From positions 2,604,001 through 2,668,000 of the forward strand of contig NZ_CP183332.1 of NCBI RefSeq assembly GCF_048541825.1: 64,000 nucleotides of DNA, read 5' to 3'. The translations under genes were made by a program, and so were the position numbers. Shown piece by piece: positions 25,795 to 35,600 of the stretch (position 1 is the stretch's first letter; each line of letters opens with the position of its first letter). The notes beneath the pieces were generated by a model. It searched no databases and had not been told where the DNA came from. It saw nothing but the letters and a program-made list of their open reading frames with translations. Origin of the DNA: Caulobacter sp048541825. GTDB lineage: Bacteria; Pseudomonadota; Alphaproteobacteria; Caulobacterales; Caulobacteraceae.

Positions 25795-26282
25795 GGGGCG
25801 GCCTTGCCCTCATGGGCCGGCGGGCCGGAGCCCTCGCCGCGCCATTCGCCCTGCTCTTTCAGGGCCTTGGACACTTCGCGCGGCATGTAGCGCTCGTCGT
25901 GCTTGGCCAGGACCTGCTTGGCGATGAAGACGCCGCTCTCGTCGAACGTCCCCTGCGCCACGATCCCCTGGCCTTCGCGGAACAGGTCGGGCAGGTCGCC
26001 GTGGAACTTCACCAGGGCGGTCGCCTTGTGGTCAGCCACCACGAATTCAACGTCGCCGCCGGGGTGCTTGACCACGCTGCCGGCCTGAACCAGGCCGCCC
26101 AGCTGGACCTTGCGGCCAGCCGGGACCTTGGCCTCTTGCGCCTGGGCAGGCGTGTAGAACAGCGAGATGGCGTCGCGCATGCCGTACAGCGCCAGGCCGA
26201 CGGCAAGCGCCAGCACCGGCGCGATGGCCAGCAGGATGGTCAGGCGACGGCGCGCCTTGCGGGATTTCGGCCAGAAACTCAT
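25791..26282 (-). CDS. ccmE: Heme chaperone CcmE/CycJ
   Basis: A 163-aa periplasmic heme chaperone tethered by an N-terminal TM helix (LTILLAIAPVLALAVGLALYGM). The OB-fold domain carries RKVQLGGLVQAGSV and GQGIVAQGTFDESGVFIAKQVLAKHDERYMP. The His of KHDERY is the covalent heme-binding residue and the following Tyr is the axial ligand. It overlaps ccmF and ccmI by 4 bases at each end, so the operon is tightly coupled. Confidence 0.95.
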   Translation of the reverse strand: MSFWPKSRKARRRLTILLAIAPVLALAVGLALYGMRDAISLFYTPAQAQEAKVPAGRKVQLGGLVQAGSVVKHPGGDVEFVVADHKATALVKFHGDLPDLFREGQGIVAQGTFDESGVFIAKQVLAKHDERYMPREVSKALKEQGEWRGEGSGPPAHEGKAAP

Positions 26283-27385
26283 GGAGCAGTCTTCGGTTGC
26301 GGCGGCGTCTGAGCCGCCTGACGCAGGGCCGCCAGGACCTTGGGCTGGTCGGCATAGCGCTGGCTGGCCGAGGCCAGGGCCGCGTCGCGCTTGGCGGTGT
26401 CGCCCAGCACGGCATAGGCCCGCACCAGCCGCACCCAGCCATCGGGGTCGTCGGGCGAGGTCTTCAAACGCGTGGCCAGGCCCTCGACCATGCCGGCGAT
26501 CATGCCTTGGACCTGGGCGCTGTCTTGCGGCGCGGCTTCCGGGGCGGGAATGCCACCAGCCGCCTCGACCTTGGCGATCTCGCGGTTCATCGGCCCGCGA
26601 CGCGGATCATTGGCGGGCAGGCTGGCGGCCAGGGCGCGCCAGTCGGCCAGGCCGCCGGCCACGTCACCGTCGCTGATCCGGCCCCGGCCCAGATGGTAGC
26701 GGGCCGACAGGCTGGTGGGGTCGATCTTGAGGGCTTCGCGGAAAGCCAGCCTGGCGTCGGGGCCGACATCCCCGTTCGCCTCGGCCACGAAGGTCTCACC
26801 CAGCCCGGTCCAAAGGTCGGCGCGGCCGGGGGCCAGGCGCACGGCGCGGCGCAGGGCCTGTTCGGCGCCGGCCAGATCGCCCGAGGCGGTGCGGGCCAGG
26901 GCCAGGTGCTTGAGCGGTTCGGCGTCGTTGGGGCGCTGGGCGGCGAGGGTCTCCAGCACGGCGGCGATACGCGGCGGATCCAGCAGGGCCGGGTCGGTGG
27001 CGCGCCACTCCGCCACCCGCCTGGCGTAGGGCTGATCGGAAAAGCCGGGCGAACCGATGACCCCATAGACCGCCACGGCCAGCAGCGGCGCGACAGCGGC
27101 GGCGGTCACGGCCAGGCGGCGCGATCCTCGCCCGTCGGGGGTCCAGGTCTCGGCACTGTCGGCGGCGGCCAGCAGGCGACGGCCAGCCTCTGCCCGCGCG
27201 GCCTTGCGCTCGGCAGCATCCAGCAGGCCGCCTTCGGCCAGCCGATCAATCTCGCCAAGCTGGCGTTTGTGGGCGTCCAGGTCGGTGGAGACGCCTTCGG
27301 CCGCGCCGGCGCGCGCAGCGCCGCGCAATATCAAGGCCCCGGCCGCAGCCGACAGCCCGGCCGCCGAGATCCAGAAAGCGATCAT
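26279..27385 (-). CDS. ccmI: Cytochrome c biogenesis protein CcmI/CycH
   Basis: A 368-aa apocytochrome c chaperone. It has two TM helices (residues about 1-23 and about 95-115, ALLAVAVYGVIG) and a periplasmic TPR-like domain (ALVAAQR...EPLKHLALARTASGDLAGAEQALRRAVRLAPG and later repeats). The DAHKRQLGEIDRLAEGGLLDAAERKAARAE region between helices is typical of the family. It is the first gene of the ccmI-ccmE-ccmF-ccmH operon. Confidence 0.93.
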   Translation of the reverse strand: MIAFWISAAGLSAAAGALILRGAARAGAAEGVSTDLDAHKRQLGEIDRLAEGGLLDAAERKAARAEAGRRLLAAADSAETWTPDGRGSRRLAVTAAAVAPLLAVAVYGVIGSPGFSDQPYARRVAEWRATDPALLDPPRIAAVLETLAAQRPNDAEPLKHLALARTASGDLAGAEQALRRAVRLAPGRADLWTGLGETFVAEANGDVGPDARLAFREALKIDPTSLSARYHLGRGRISDGDVAGGLADWRALAASLPANDPRRGPMNREIAKVEAAGGIPAPEAAPQDSAQVQGMIAGMVEGLATRLKTSPDDPDGWVRLVRAYAVLGDTAKRDAALASASQRYADQPKVLAALRQAAQTPPQPKTAP

Positions 27386-27446
27386 ACGTCGCCTGTTAGC
27401 CGGGAATGCGCGCCGCCGTTAGCGAAAAAAGCGCTTAAGGGACCGA

Positions 27447-28778
27447 TCAGGCCGCGATCGCGGCAGCGGCCCGGCGACGGACGATTTCGGCGGTCTTGTC
27501 GTCGCGGGTATGGGCGATAAAAGCGGCGGCGACGTCGAGATACTGCTGGGCCACGACCGGATCGCCGCCCTCGCCGGTGCGCGCCGCGTAAAGCACGTCC
27601 TCGATATACTGATCGAGACGTTTGTTGAGCTTCTCAAGGGCCTGGGTGCGCGTCGCGCCATAGCCGCTCTGGGCCGCGCAGGGCCGCAGGTGTTCGATAA
27701 AGACCAGGATGGCCGTTGCGCGACGCACCAGCGCCTCGTCCGGCGGCGAGGTCAGCTTGGCCACGCCCTTGCCGCCCTTCTTGCCCAGGATCGAGATCGG
27801 CTTGGTGGGCAGGGCCTCGCTCAGCTCCTTGTCGGCCGCGCTCATCCGCAGCTCGACGGCCTGGGCGATCTGCTGCTTGTACTTGCTCAGCCTGCGGCCC
27901 CACGGACCGTCCTTGGCGATGTTCACCGACTGCTCGAACTCGGTGATCTGCAGTGCGACCTGCTGGGCGGCCAGGGCGGCCTCGCGGGCCAGCTTCTCGC
28001 CCTTGTCGAGATCGAAGTCGCGGATCAGGTTGATCGACGTGTCGATTTCGGCCAGCACGCGCTCGCCAAACGAGCTGACTTCCGACGCGGCCAGATAGCG
28101 GTCATTGGGCCGATCCATAACCGCCGAGATCACCCGCAGGATCCGCCAGTCGTCGGGCAGATGTGCGGCCAGCATGTCAAACATCCGGGCCCCGGAATCC
28201 TCGCGGACGACGCAGGCGTCGCGATAGGCCAGACGCGCGGCGGCGGCGCGCTCGTCGCTCATCCGGCTGACCCATTCGGACAGCTTGGGCAGGGCAGTCC
28301 GGACGATGTGGCCAATCTCCAGACAGTTGATCAGTTCGTCGGTCACGCCAAGACCGCGGGTCGCGTCGAACGCATCCTGTTCGGCGTCGCGCAGACCGCG
28401 CGCGGCAAGACCGCACAACTCATCGAAGACTTCTGGCGCGCCCTGCTCCAGATCCCACGGATTGCACTTGGCCGCAGCCTCTTCGACGCGCCGCGGCGCG
28501 ATGGTCTTCAGCGCCTTCCAGAGGAACGGCAGGACTCGCGGCGGAAAGCTGATCTGGCCGGGGCCGCGCACCGCGCACATCGGCACGATCGGAGCCAGGA
28601 TGTTATTGCGAACGAATCGGTCGGTGGTTTCGTCCTCGACCAGCCCGCGCACCTGCGCCAGCCCGCCCACGTTGCCGACGCTGGCCAGGGCCAGTTCCAG
28701 GCTGCGCAGGGCAGAGTCAGGCGCGGTTTCCACCAACATCCGAACGATCTGCAATTTGTGCGCAGCGATTGCGGCCAT
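27447..28778 (-). CDS. Uncharacterised conserved helical protein
   Basis: A 443-aa protein with no signal peptide or TM segment, predicted almost entirely alpha-helical. I do not recognise a named family. Notable segments are the N-terminus MAAIAAHKLQIVRMLVETAP, a central run KLAREAALAAQQVALQITEFEQSV that could form a coiled coil, a basic segment ISILGKKGGKGVAKL and a C-terminal FIAHTRDDKTAEIVRRRAAAA. I chose ATG 28778 because the upstream 32 codons to 28874 do not look coding. It is on the same strand between the histidine kinase and ccmI, separated by about 60 bases from ccmI. Confidence 0.75.
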   Translation of the reverse strand: MAAIAAHKLQIVRMLVETAPDSALRSLELALASVGNVGGLAQVRGLVEDETTDRFVRNNILAPIVPMCAVRGPGQISFPPRVLPFLWKALKTIAPRRVEEAAAKCNPWDLEQGAPEVFDELCGLAARGLRDAEQDAFDATRGLGVTDELINCLEIGHIVRTALPKLSEWVSRMSDERAAAARLAYRDACVVREDSGARMFDMLAAHLPDDWRILRVISAVMDRPNDRYLAASEVSSFGERVLAEIDTSINLIRDFDLDKGEKLAREAALAAQQVALQITEFEQSVNIAKDGPWGRRLSKYKQQIAQAVELRMSAADKELSEALPTKPISILGKKGGKGVAKLTSPPDEALVRRATAILVFIEHLRPCAAQSGYGATRTQALEKLNKRLDQYIEDVLYAARTGEGGDPVVAQQYLDVAAAFIAHTRDDKTAEIVRRRAAAAIAA

Positions 28779-28965
28779 GATCCCCCGCCGGATCGAAAAG
28801 ACCGACAGCGTCAACCATGTTGGCAACGAGGTTAAGACTTTCCCAAACCCGTCAAAAAAGTCAGCGATTTCCACACATCTGCGGATCGGGGAAAGATCAA
28901 AGGCGCCAGAGGTTTAGCGACGGCGACAAAGGGCCGTTAAACACAACCCCTGCGACAGCTTGTCG

Positions 28966-30357
28966 CTAGGCTTCCGACCTGGGAAGGTCCAGGCGGACGC
29001 TCAAACCGCCCATCGACGATTCCCCGAGCGTTACAGAGCCGCCGTAGGCTCTGGCCAGCTCGTCGACGATAGAAAGACCCAGGCCCGAGCCCGGCGTATG
29101 CTCGTCCATGCGTTGCCCGCGCTTGAGCGCATCGACCCAGCGTTCCGGCGGCAGGCCGGGGCCGTCGTCCTCGACCACCAGGGTCCAGCGGTCGGGGCTG
29201 GTGGGCGCTGCGACCACGCGGATTCGGGCCTTGCACCATTTGCCGGCGTTTTCCATGACGTTGCCGGCCAGCTCCATCAGGTCCTGCTTCTCGCCCTGGA
29301 AGCACAGGTCTTCAGGGCAGCGCCAGTCGATCTCGACGCCCTGTCCGTCCGACTTGTCCTGGAAGATCCGCTCCAGCGTCACCGCCAGCTCGTCCAGGAT
29401 CGGTTCGATCGGCGTGCGCTCGCCGCTGGTCTGGGAACGGGCGGCGGCGCGGGCCCGGCGCAGATGGTGGTCGACCTGATCGCGCATTACGTCGGCCTGT
29501 CGTGACACCACCTCGGCCAGCGAGCCAGGCTGCTGGCTGGCTTCGGTGATCATCACCGAAAGCGGGGTCTTCAGGGCGTGGGCCAGGTTGCCGACATGGG
29601 TGCGCTGACGCTCGACCACTTCCTGGTTGTGGGCCAGCAGGGCGTTCAGTTCGACGGCCAGAGGCTCCAGTTCCTCGGGATAGGTGCGGGTCAGGCGCTC
29701 GGCCCGGCCGCGTCGCACCGAGGCGACCTCGCGGCGCAGCTGGAACAGCGGGGCCAGGCCGACCCTCACCTGCACCACCACCGCCAGGATCAGACCGCCG
29801 CCCAGCAGCAGCAGGGCCAGGGCGGTGATGCGGCCAAGGCGGTCGGCGTCGGCGTCGATCGGCGAGCGATCCTCGGCGGCGATGAACACCACCGGGTCGG
29901 CATAGCCCGGCAACCGGGTCAGGATGGCGGCGGCGCGCAGCGGCTTGTCCTGGGGCCCGCGCATGTCGAAGTACAGGGTCTTGCCCGGCGCCGCGTCCAG
30001 CAGGTCCACCTGCCGGGACGCCACCATCAGGTCGGTGTCGAACAGCGAGCGCGAGCGCTCGACCACCTTGAGGGACCCGTCAGGCGCACGTCGTGAAATG
30101 GTCCAGTAGCGGCCGGAATAGGTGCGGGTGGCGCGGATGTCGGTCAGGAACGGCGCCTTGAGCACGCCGTCCTCGACCGTGGAGCCAGCATACAGATCGT
30201 CGGTCAGCACGGCCAGCGACTGGTCGAAGCGACGGATGGCGGCGTCGCGGAACTGGGCGGTCAGGAACACGCCCGCCACGATCAGCACCACCGCGTTCCA
30301 GATGACAGCCAGCAGCACCAGCCGACGAACCAGCGAAGGTCGGCGCAGGTCCATCAC
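28966..30357 (-). CDS. Sensor histidine kinase (PhoQ/FeuQ-like)
   Basis: A 463-aa inner-membrane kinase. TM1 is at residues about 12-32 (LVLLAVIWNAVVLIVAGVFL). A periplasmic sensor loop of about 130 residues follows, and TM2 is near 170-190 (ALALLLLGGGLILAVVVQV). A HAMP-like linker leads to the dimerisation helix VGNLAHALKTPLSVMITEA with the phospho-accepting His. The catalytic domain shows LAGNVMENAGKW (N box), VVEDDGPGLPPE (G1) and GSGLGLSIVDELARAYGG (G2). It lies 22 bases after the response regulator. Confidence 0.93.
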   Translation of the reverse strand: MMDLRRPSLVRRLVLLAVIWNAVVLIVAGVFLTAQFRDAAIRRFDQSLAVLTDDLYAGSTVEDGVLKAPFLTDIRATRTYSGRYWTISRRAPDGSLKVVERSRSLFDTDLMVASRQVDLLDAAPGKTLYFDMRGPQDKPLRAAAILTRLPGYADPVVFIAAEDRSPIDADADRLGRITALALLLLGGGLILAVVVQVRVGLAPLFQLRREVASVRRGRAERLTRTYPEELEPLAVELNALLAHNQEVVERQRTHVGNLAHALKTPLSVMITEASQQPGSLAEVVSRQADVMRDQVDHHLRRARAAARSQTSGERTPIEPILDELAVTLERIFQDKSDGQGVEIDWRCPEDLCFQGEKQDLMELAGNVMENAGKWCKARIRVVAAPTSPDRWTLVVEDDGPGLPPERWVDALKRGQRMDEHTPGSGLGLSIVDELARAYGGSVTLGESSMGGLSVRLDLPRSEA

Positions 30358-30379
30358 CGCTTAAGCCTCGGCCCGGACG

Positions 30380-31057
30380 TCACTCGGTCGCCTCGCCCTC
30401 CAGGGCGGTCAGGCGATAGCCCAGGCCACGCACCGTCTCGATACGGTCGCTGCCTAGCTTCTTGCGCAGGCGGCCGATGAACACCTCGATGGTGTTGGAG
30501 TCGCGGTCGAAGTCCTGGTCGTACAGGTGCTCGACCAGCTCGGTGCGGCCGATCACCCGACCCTGGTGCATGATCATGTAGTGCAGCAGGCGGTATTCCA
30601 GCGAGGTCAGGCGCAAAGGCTCGCCATTGACGCTGGCTCGGGCGGCGCGCGGGTCCAGCCGCAGGGCGCCGCAGGACAGGCTGGGCGCGGCATGGCCGGC
30701 CGAGCGGCGCAGCAGGGCGCGCAGGCGGGCCAGCAGCTCTTCGGTATGGAACGGCTTGGCCAGATAGTCGTCGGCCCCGGCGTCGAAGCCGGCGACCTTG
30801 TCGCTCCAGGCGGCGCGGGCGGTGAGGATCAGCACCGGCGTGGCGACATTGCCCCGCCGCCAGCGCTCCAGCACCGAAACCCCGTCCACCTTGGGCAGGC
30901 CCAGATCCAGGATCACCGCGTCATAGGGCTCGGTCTCGCCCAGGAACTGGGCTTCCTCGCCGTCGCCAGCGTGGTCGACGGCATAGCCGGCGTCGCCGAG
31001 GGCCAGCTTCAGCTGGCGCGACAGGTCGGGATCGTCCTCGACGAGCAGGATACGCAT
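30380..31057 (-). CDS. OmpR-family response regulator (PhoP/FeuP-like)
   Basis: A 225-aa regulator. The receiver domain starts MRILLVEDDPDLS and has the phospho-Asp in YDAVILDLGLPKVDG, Thr/Ser in VLILTARAA and Lys in YLAKPFHTEEL. The winged-helix output domain runs from about residue 125 (LTSLEYRLLHYMIMHQGRVI) and ends VRGLGYRLTALEGEATE. The start is ATG 31057; the open frame extends upstream over the PepSY gene but that part is non-coding in this frame. It is the middle gene of a PepSY/regulator/kinase operon. Confidence 0.94.
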   Translation of the reverse strand: MRILLVEDDPDLSRQLKLALGDAGYAVDHAGDGEEAQFLGETEPYDAVILDLGLPKVDGVSVLERWRRGNVATPVLILTARAAWSDKVAGFDAGADDYLAKPFHTEELLARLRALLRRSAGHAAPSLSCGALRLDPRAARASVNGEPLRLTSLEYRLLHYMIMHQGRVIGRTELVEHLYDQDFDRDSNTIEVFIGRLRKKLGSDRIETVRGLGYRLTALEGEATE

Positions 31058-31070
31058 GGAAGCAGAACCT

Positions 31071-31388
31071 TTAGTTGGCGCTGAGGATCTGGCCGGTCTC
31101 GGCGTCGACGATGAAGTCAATGCGGCGGCCGTCGGTGGTGGCCCACCGGACCCGATAGTTGCGCCCCTCAAGCCCGGCGTCCAGCACCCGGCCCGGCGTG
31201 CGGCGGCTGATCTGCTCGATCACCCGCGACAACGGCACCAAACGACCCGACTGCACGCCGCCCCGCGCCTGGTCCGACTGGGCGCGCCAGTCAGCCCCCA
31301 GCGAATCCGGGCGACGTTGCGCCGACGCCGAACCCGGAAGGGTGGCGGCAAGCGCGGCGACGACGAGAAGGGCGCGGATCGGTTTCAT
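31071..31388 (-). CDS. Exported PepSY-domain protein of the two-component operon
   Basis: A 105-aa periplasmic protein. The signal peptide MKPIRALLVVAALAATLPGSASA is followed by a single PepSY-like unit: VPLSRVIEQISRRTPGRVLDAGLEGRN, then YRVRWATTDGRRIDFIVDAETGQIL. Small periplasmic proteins at the head of such operons, for example FeuN in Sinorhizobium, restrain the partner kinase. By position this is the equivalent here, but direct homology to FeuN is not established. The gap to the regulator is 13 bases. About 180 bases upstream of it hold no gene I can support. Confidence 0.85.
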   Translation of the reverse strand: MKPIRALLVVAALAATLPGSASAQRRPDSLGADWRAQSDQARGGVQSGRLVPLSRVIEQISRRTPGRVLDAGLEGRNYRVRWATTDGRRIDFIVDAETGQILSAN

Positions 31389-31567
31389 GCGCTCAGATGT
31401 AAGGGACGGTGGCTGAATGGAGACTGAACAGACAGCTTATGCAGGGCGTGTGGCGTTCTGTCACGGATGGACGCCGCCATGCGGCAAATCGAGCCCGGCC
31501 TTGCCCTGGACGGCTTTGTTCAGCGCCAGGGTCTGCCGGTCAAGCGCTTCCCGCTAAGGGCGTTGGC

Positions 31568-32518
31568 CTATTTCCGCTTGGGCGAATACGGCTTCTGCTC
31601 CCGCCAGGCCTGGGCGAACTTTTCCAGATCGCTGTCGGGCTCGTCGGGCAGGGTCACCACCAAGCGGGCCAGCAGGTCGCCGCGCTTGCCCTTGGCATCG
31701 ACCAGGCCCCGGCCCTTCAGGCGCAGGGTCGCGCCGCTGTTGGAGTTTTTCGGCACGGCCAGCATGACGGCGCCGTCGGGGGTGGGCGCCTCGATCTTGC
31801 CGCCCAGCACCGCGTCGGGCACCGAGATCGGCAGGTCCATGACCAGGGTCTCGCCCTCGCGGCGATAGATGGCGTGCGGCTTGATGGCCAGTTCGATCAG
31901 GGCGTCGCCCTGGCCGCCGCGACCCGGACTGCCCTGGCCCTTGAGGCGCAGGGTCTGGCCTTCCTGGGCCCCGGGCGGGATGGTGACGTCGATGGTGCGG
32001 CCGTCCGAGAAGGCGACGCGCTTCTTGCCGCCGCGAATAGCTTCTTCCAGGTCGATGTCCAGCCGGGCCCGAACATCGGCGCCACGCGGCGCGAAACCGC
32101 CGCCGCCTGCGCCGCCGAACCCGCCGGCCGAGCCGCTGCGCGCGCCGCGCCCTAGGATGTCGCCGAACAGATCGCCAAGGTCGATCTCGGGACCATCACC
32201 GCCGCCACCGCCGCGCGACTGGAAGCCGCCGCGATTGAAGCCGCCGGCCCCGAACGGACTGCCGCCTGCGCCGCCAAAGCCGCGCGCGATCTCGCGACCG
32301 TCGGCATCGATCTCGCCGGCGTCGAACTTCTTCTTCTTGACCGCGTCGCCCACAATATCGAAGGCGGCGCTGATCTGCTTGAAGCGGTCCTCGGCAGCCT
32401 TGTTGCCCGGATTGGCGTCGGGGTGGAACTGCTTGGCGAGCTTGCGGAACGCCTTGCGGATCTCGTCCGTCGTCGCGGTGCGGGAAACGCCAAGTTCCTG
32501 ATAGGGGTCGCGCGCCAA
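31568..32518 (-). CDS. J-domain co-chaperone (DnaJ/CbpA type)
   Basis: A 316-aa DnaJ-class protein lacking the zinc-finger region. The J domain (residues 1-70) is MARDPYQELGVSRTATTDEI with the HPD motif in LAKQFHPDANPGN. A Gly/Phe-rich linker (GGAGGSPFGAGGFNRGGFQ...) follows, then the C-terminal substrate-binding domain (VTIPPGAQEGQTLRLKGQGSPG and later KGRGL). The start is a TTG at 32518, with GAGGA upstream. It probably stimulates DnaK ATPase. It is a separate unit from the GTA genes that begin 80 bases away. Confidence 0.92.
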   Translation of the reverse strand: MARDPYQELGVSRTATTDEIRKAFRKLAKQFHPDANPGNKAAEDRFKQISAAFDIVGDAVKKKKFDAGEIDADGREIARGFGGAGGSPFGAGGFNRGGFQSRGGGGGDGPEIDLGDLFGDILGRGARSGSAGGFGGAGGGGFAPRGADVRARLDIDLEEAIRGGKKRVAFSDGRTIDVTIPPGAQEGQTLRLKGQGSPGRGGQGDALIELAIKPHAIYRREGETLVMDLPISVPDAVLGGKIEAPTPDGAVMLAVPKNSNSGATLRLKGRGLVDAKGKRGDLLARLVVTLPDEPDSDLEKFAQAWREQKPYSPKRK

Positions 32519-32601
32519 GGAAGGTCCTCGAGAGTGATTGGATCAGTCCGCCCTCACTTAGGCCTTTCGCGGCGGCGCACAAGCGCAATGTTGCATTATT
32601 A

Positions 32602-35600
32602 TCACAGCAACCTTGTCGTCGGCGCGCCCCAGCCGAGGCTGGCCGAGCTCTGAGCCACCTCGACGGTCAGCGCTCCGGCCGATCCAGCCGCGAGATCGGC
32701 GACCCGCATGGCGGCGGTGTGGACGAAGGCCGGCGCGGTCAATTCCACCTCGCGGACCACAACTGCGCCGTTCAGCACCCGCAGGCGCCAGGCCTGGACG
32801 GCTTCGCTGAGCGGAACCTCGCCCTCCCAGACATCGCCGCCCAGCCGGTCGCGACGGATCCAGCTGACGAGGCGGTCGCCGCCCGAGACCCGCACGCGCA
32901 GATGGGCCGGGGCCAGCGGACGCAGGGCCCGGCCGCGCCAGGTCAGGCCGACCTCGCTCATCGCCGGCCCCGAAGGCGGACCACCGGCCGGCGCGGCGCG
33001 CACGATCAGCGGCGCCCCACGTTCGAACGGCGCGACCTCCAGCCGGACGAACGCTTCATCCAGCAGGACCACTGGCGCGCCGGCCGGGAGGGCCACCTCA
33101 CTGGCCACCCCATCGCGCTGGCCACGCAGCAGACCCGACAGGGTCCAGACGTCTTCGGCGACGATCTGCGCCGTGGTGAAGCCGATCACCTCCCACGCGC
33201 CCGAGGGCGCCAGAACCGCCAGGGCGTTGTCGCCGGCCAGCACGGCCGCCAGCGTGCGGCTGGCCGGGGTCGCGCCCTCCAGTCGCACGGTCAGGCGGCC
33301 GCCGCGGTCCAGCCGATGCGGCGAGGCGGGCGGCAGGTCGGTCATGGTCTCGCCCAGGGTGGCGGGCGCAGAGATGCGGGCGCGGACCTTCAGGGTGTCC
33401 AGATCACCGCCGGCATGGATGTCGAACGGCCGCCACGGTTCGGCGGCGGCGGCGACCAGCGGCCGGGCGTCATCGCTGCTGGCCGGCAGGTCCAGCACCC
33501 GCAACGCCGGCGGACCCACAGGTTCTCGCGGCGGGGCCGGCGTCCAGTCGATGCGACCGTCCAGCTCCGACCCGACGGGAACCGGGGCCAGCGTAGCGCG
33601 CGGGTGTTCGTCCAGATCCACCCGCGCCACGCGCCAGGTCTCGCCGGCGAAGGTCACGCGGTCGCCGGCTTCCAGCCGCAGGGCGGCCAGGGGCGAAAGG
33701 TGGACGACGGTCTCGCGCCGCGCCGACGCCGAGCCGTTCAGCATCCGGCGGCCGGCCAGTTCCGCCTCGGCCGGCGCCATGACGATCGGCGCGTCGGCGT
33801 CGGCCGTCCCCTGCCCGTCCTCGCGGCGAACGATCAGGGCCCCGGTCTGGTAGTCGCGGCCGGCGTCGATGAAGCGCAGGCGCAGGGCCTGGGCCGGTTC
33901 GACCAGCGTCCGGCTGGTGGTCGCGGCGGCGGGGCGATCCTCGGGCCAGGCGAGGTCGGCCTCGTCGAGCGCGGCAGTGGCCAGGCCGCTGTGCGCGATC
34001 AGCCGCGCCTCTCCGCCCCGCTCGACGGCGTCGAGGCCGAAGGCGGCAGTCAGCGGCGCCAGGGCGTCGCGCAGCCGCATCGGCCGGTCGACCACATAGC
34101 CCACCACCGCCCCGCTGGCCTCGCCCGGATCGAGCACGACATCGGCCCGCGCACCCAGGGCCGCGACCAGCTCGGCCAGCGGCGCCACGCCGGCGCGGCC
34201 GTTCAACCAGTGGCCCAGCGGCCAGTTGGGACCGTCGCTCCAGACATGGTCGCGGGCCGGGAAGTCCGGGAACGGCCGGGCGTCCCAGCACCAGGCGCTG
34301 GCCGCCTCGATCATCGGCCCGCCGTAGATGGGCGAGACCGGATTGGCGGCCGGGTCGGCGATCCAGTCCAGCACGGCCTCCAGCATCCGCCTTTGGCCAA
34401 ACTCGTCACGGGCGCCGGTCGAATAGGGCGGCAGATGGCTCTCGGCGCTCTTGGGGTCGATGAACAGGTTGGGCGCATTGGCCCCCTTGTCGACGGCGGG
34501 GCAGCCGAACTCGGTCAGGCGCAAGGGCTTGGAGCGCGGAACCCAGGCCGTGGGCGTCGCCGAGCGCACCCCGGCGGGGCGATCATGATGAGGTTGTGAC
34601 CACCAGCTCTTCAGGTCCTTGGGCCGGAACATCCAGGCCTCGCCATGGGCGCCGTCGGTGATGGCCGTGCGAACCTGGGCGTCGCGGTCGGTCTGGCTGG
34701 CATAAAACCAGTCAAGGCCCTCGCCGCCGGTCAGGCGGGCGCGCAGATAGGCCGGGTCATGCGGGCCTTCGAAGCCGGCCGCCGCATCCAGATGATCCTG
34801 ACCCTCGCGCCAGTCGGTGACCGGCGGATAGAAGTCGACGCCCACGAAATCGATCGCCGGGTCGGCCCACAGCGGATCGAGGTGAAACACCGCATGGCCG
34901 CCGCCCGGCTGATGGCCGAAATACTCGCTCCAGTCGGCGGCGTAGCCGAGCTGGGTCCCCGCCCCGACCATGCCGCGCACATCGGTCGCGAGCGTCCTGA
35001 GCGCGCTCACGGCCGGATAGGCCCCGCCTGCGCCGAGCACCGTGGTCAGGCCGCGCAGCTCCGAGCCGATCAGGAAACCATCAACGCCGCCGGCCAGTTG
35101 GGCCAGCCGCGCATAGTGCAGGATCATCCGCCGAAAGCCCCAGCCAGACCCCGAGAAGCTGGGCAGGCCCTCGCTCTCGCCCACCTGAGCCGGCGTGGCC
35201 CCGCCAAAGAAGGCCACGACCTGCGACGCCGCCGTCGCCCCGCCGTCCGGCGAGCCCGCCTGACCCGGCGCGGGATGGCAGGTGATCCGCCCCCGCCACG
35301 GATAGGCGCCCTGCGCGGCGCCGCCATAGGGATCCGGCAGGCTTGATCCCTCCGGCACATCCATCAGCACGAACGGATAGAGCGTCACCTTCAGCCCGCG
35401 CCGCTTCAGCTCAGCGATGGCCTGCAGCACCGAGCGGTCCGACGGGGTGCCGCCATAGGCGGGTCCGCCGTCGTGGAGCGAGATGAGGTGAGCGTCGCCG
35501 CGATCCACGCCGCCCGCGCGCCAGTCGTAAGGGATCGTCGCCTTGAACGCCTGATCCACCCCCGGCTTGATCTGGCACGACCCACAGCGCAGGTCGGTCC

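Noticed and set aside
32719..34599. 626-codon plus-strand frame opposite the GTA g15 gene
   Set aside because: Arg/Gly/Pro-rich shadow of a well-supported structural gene.
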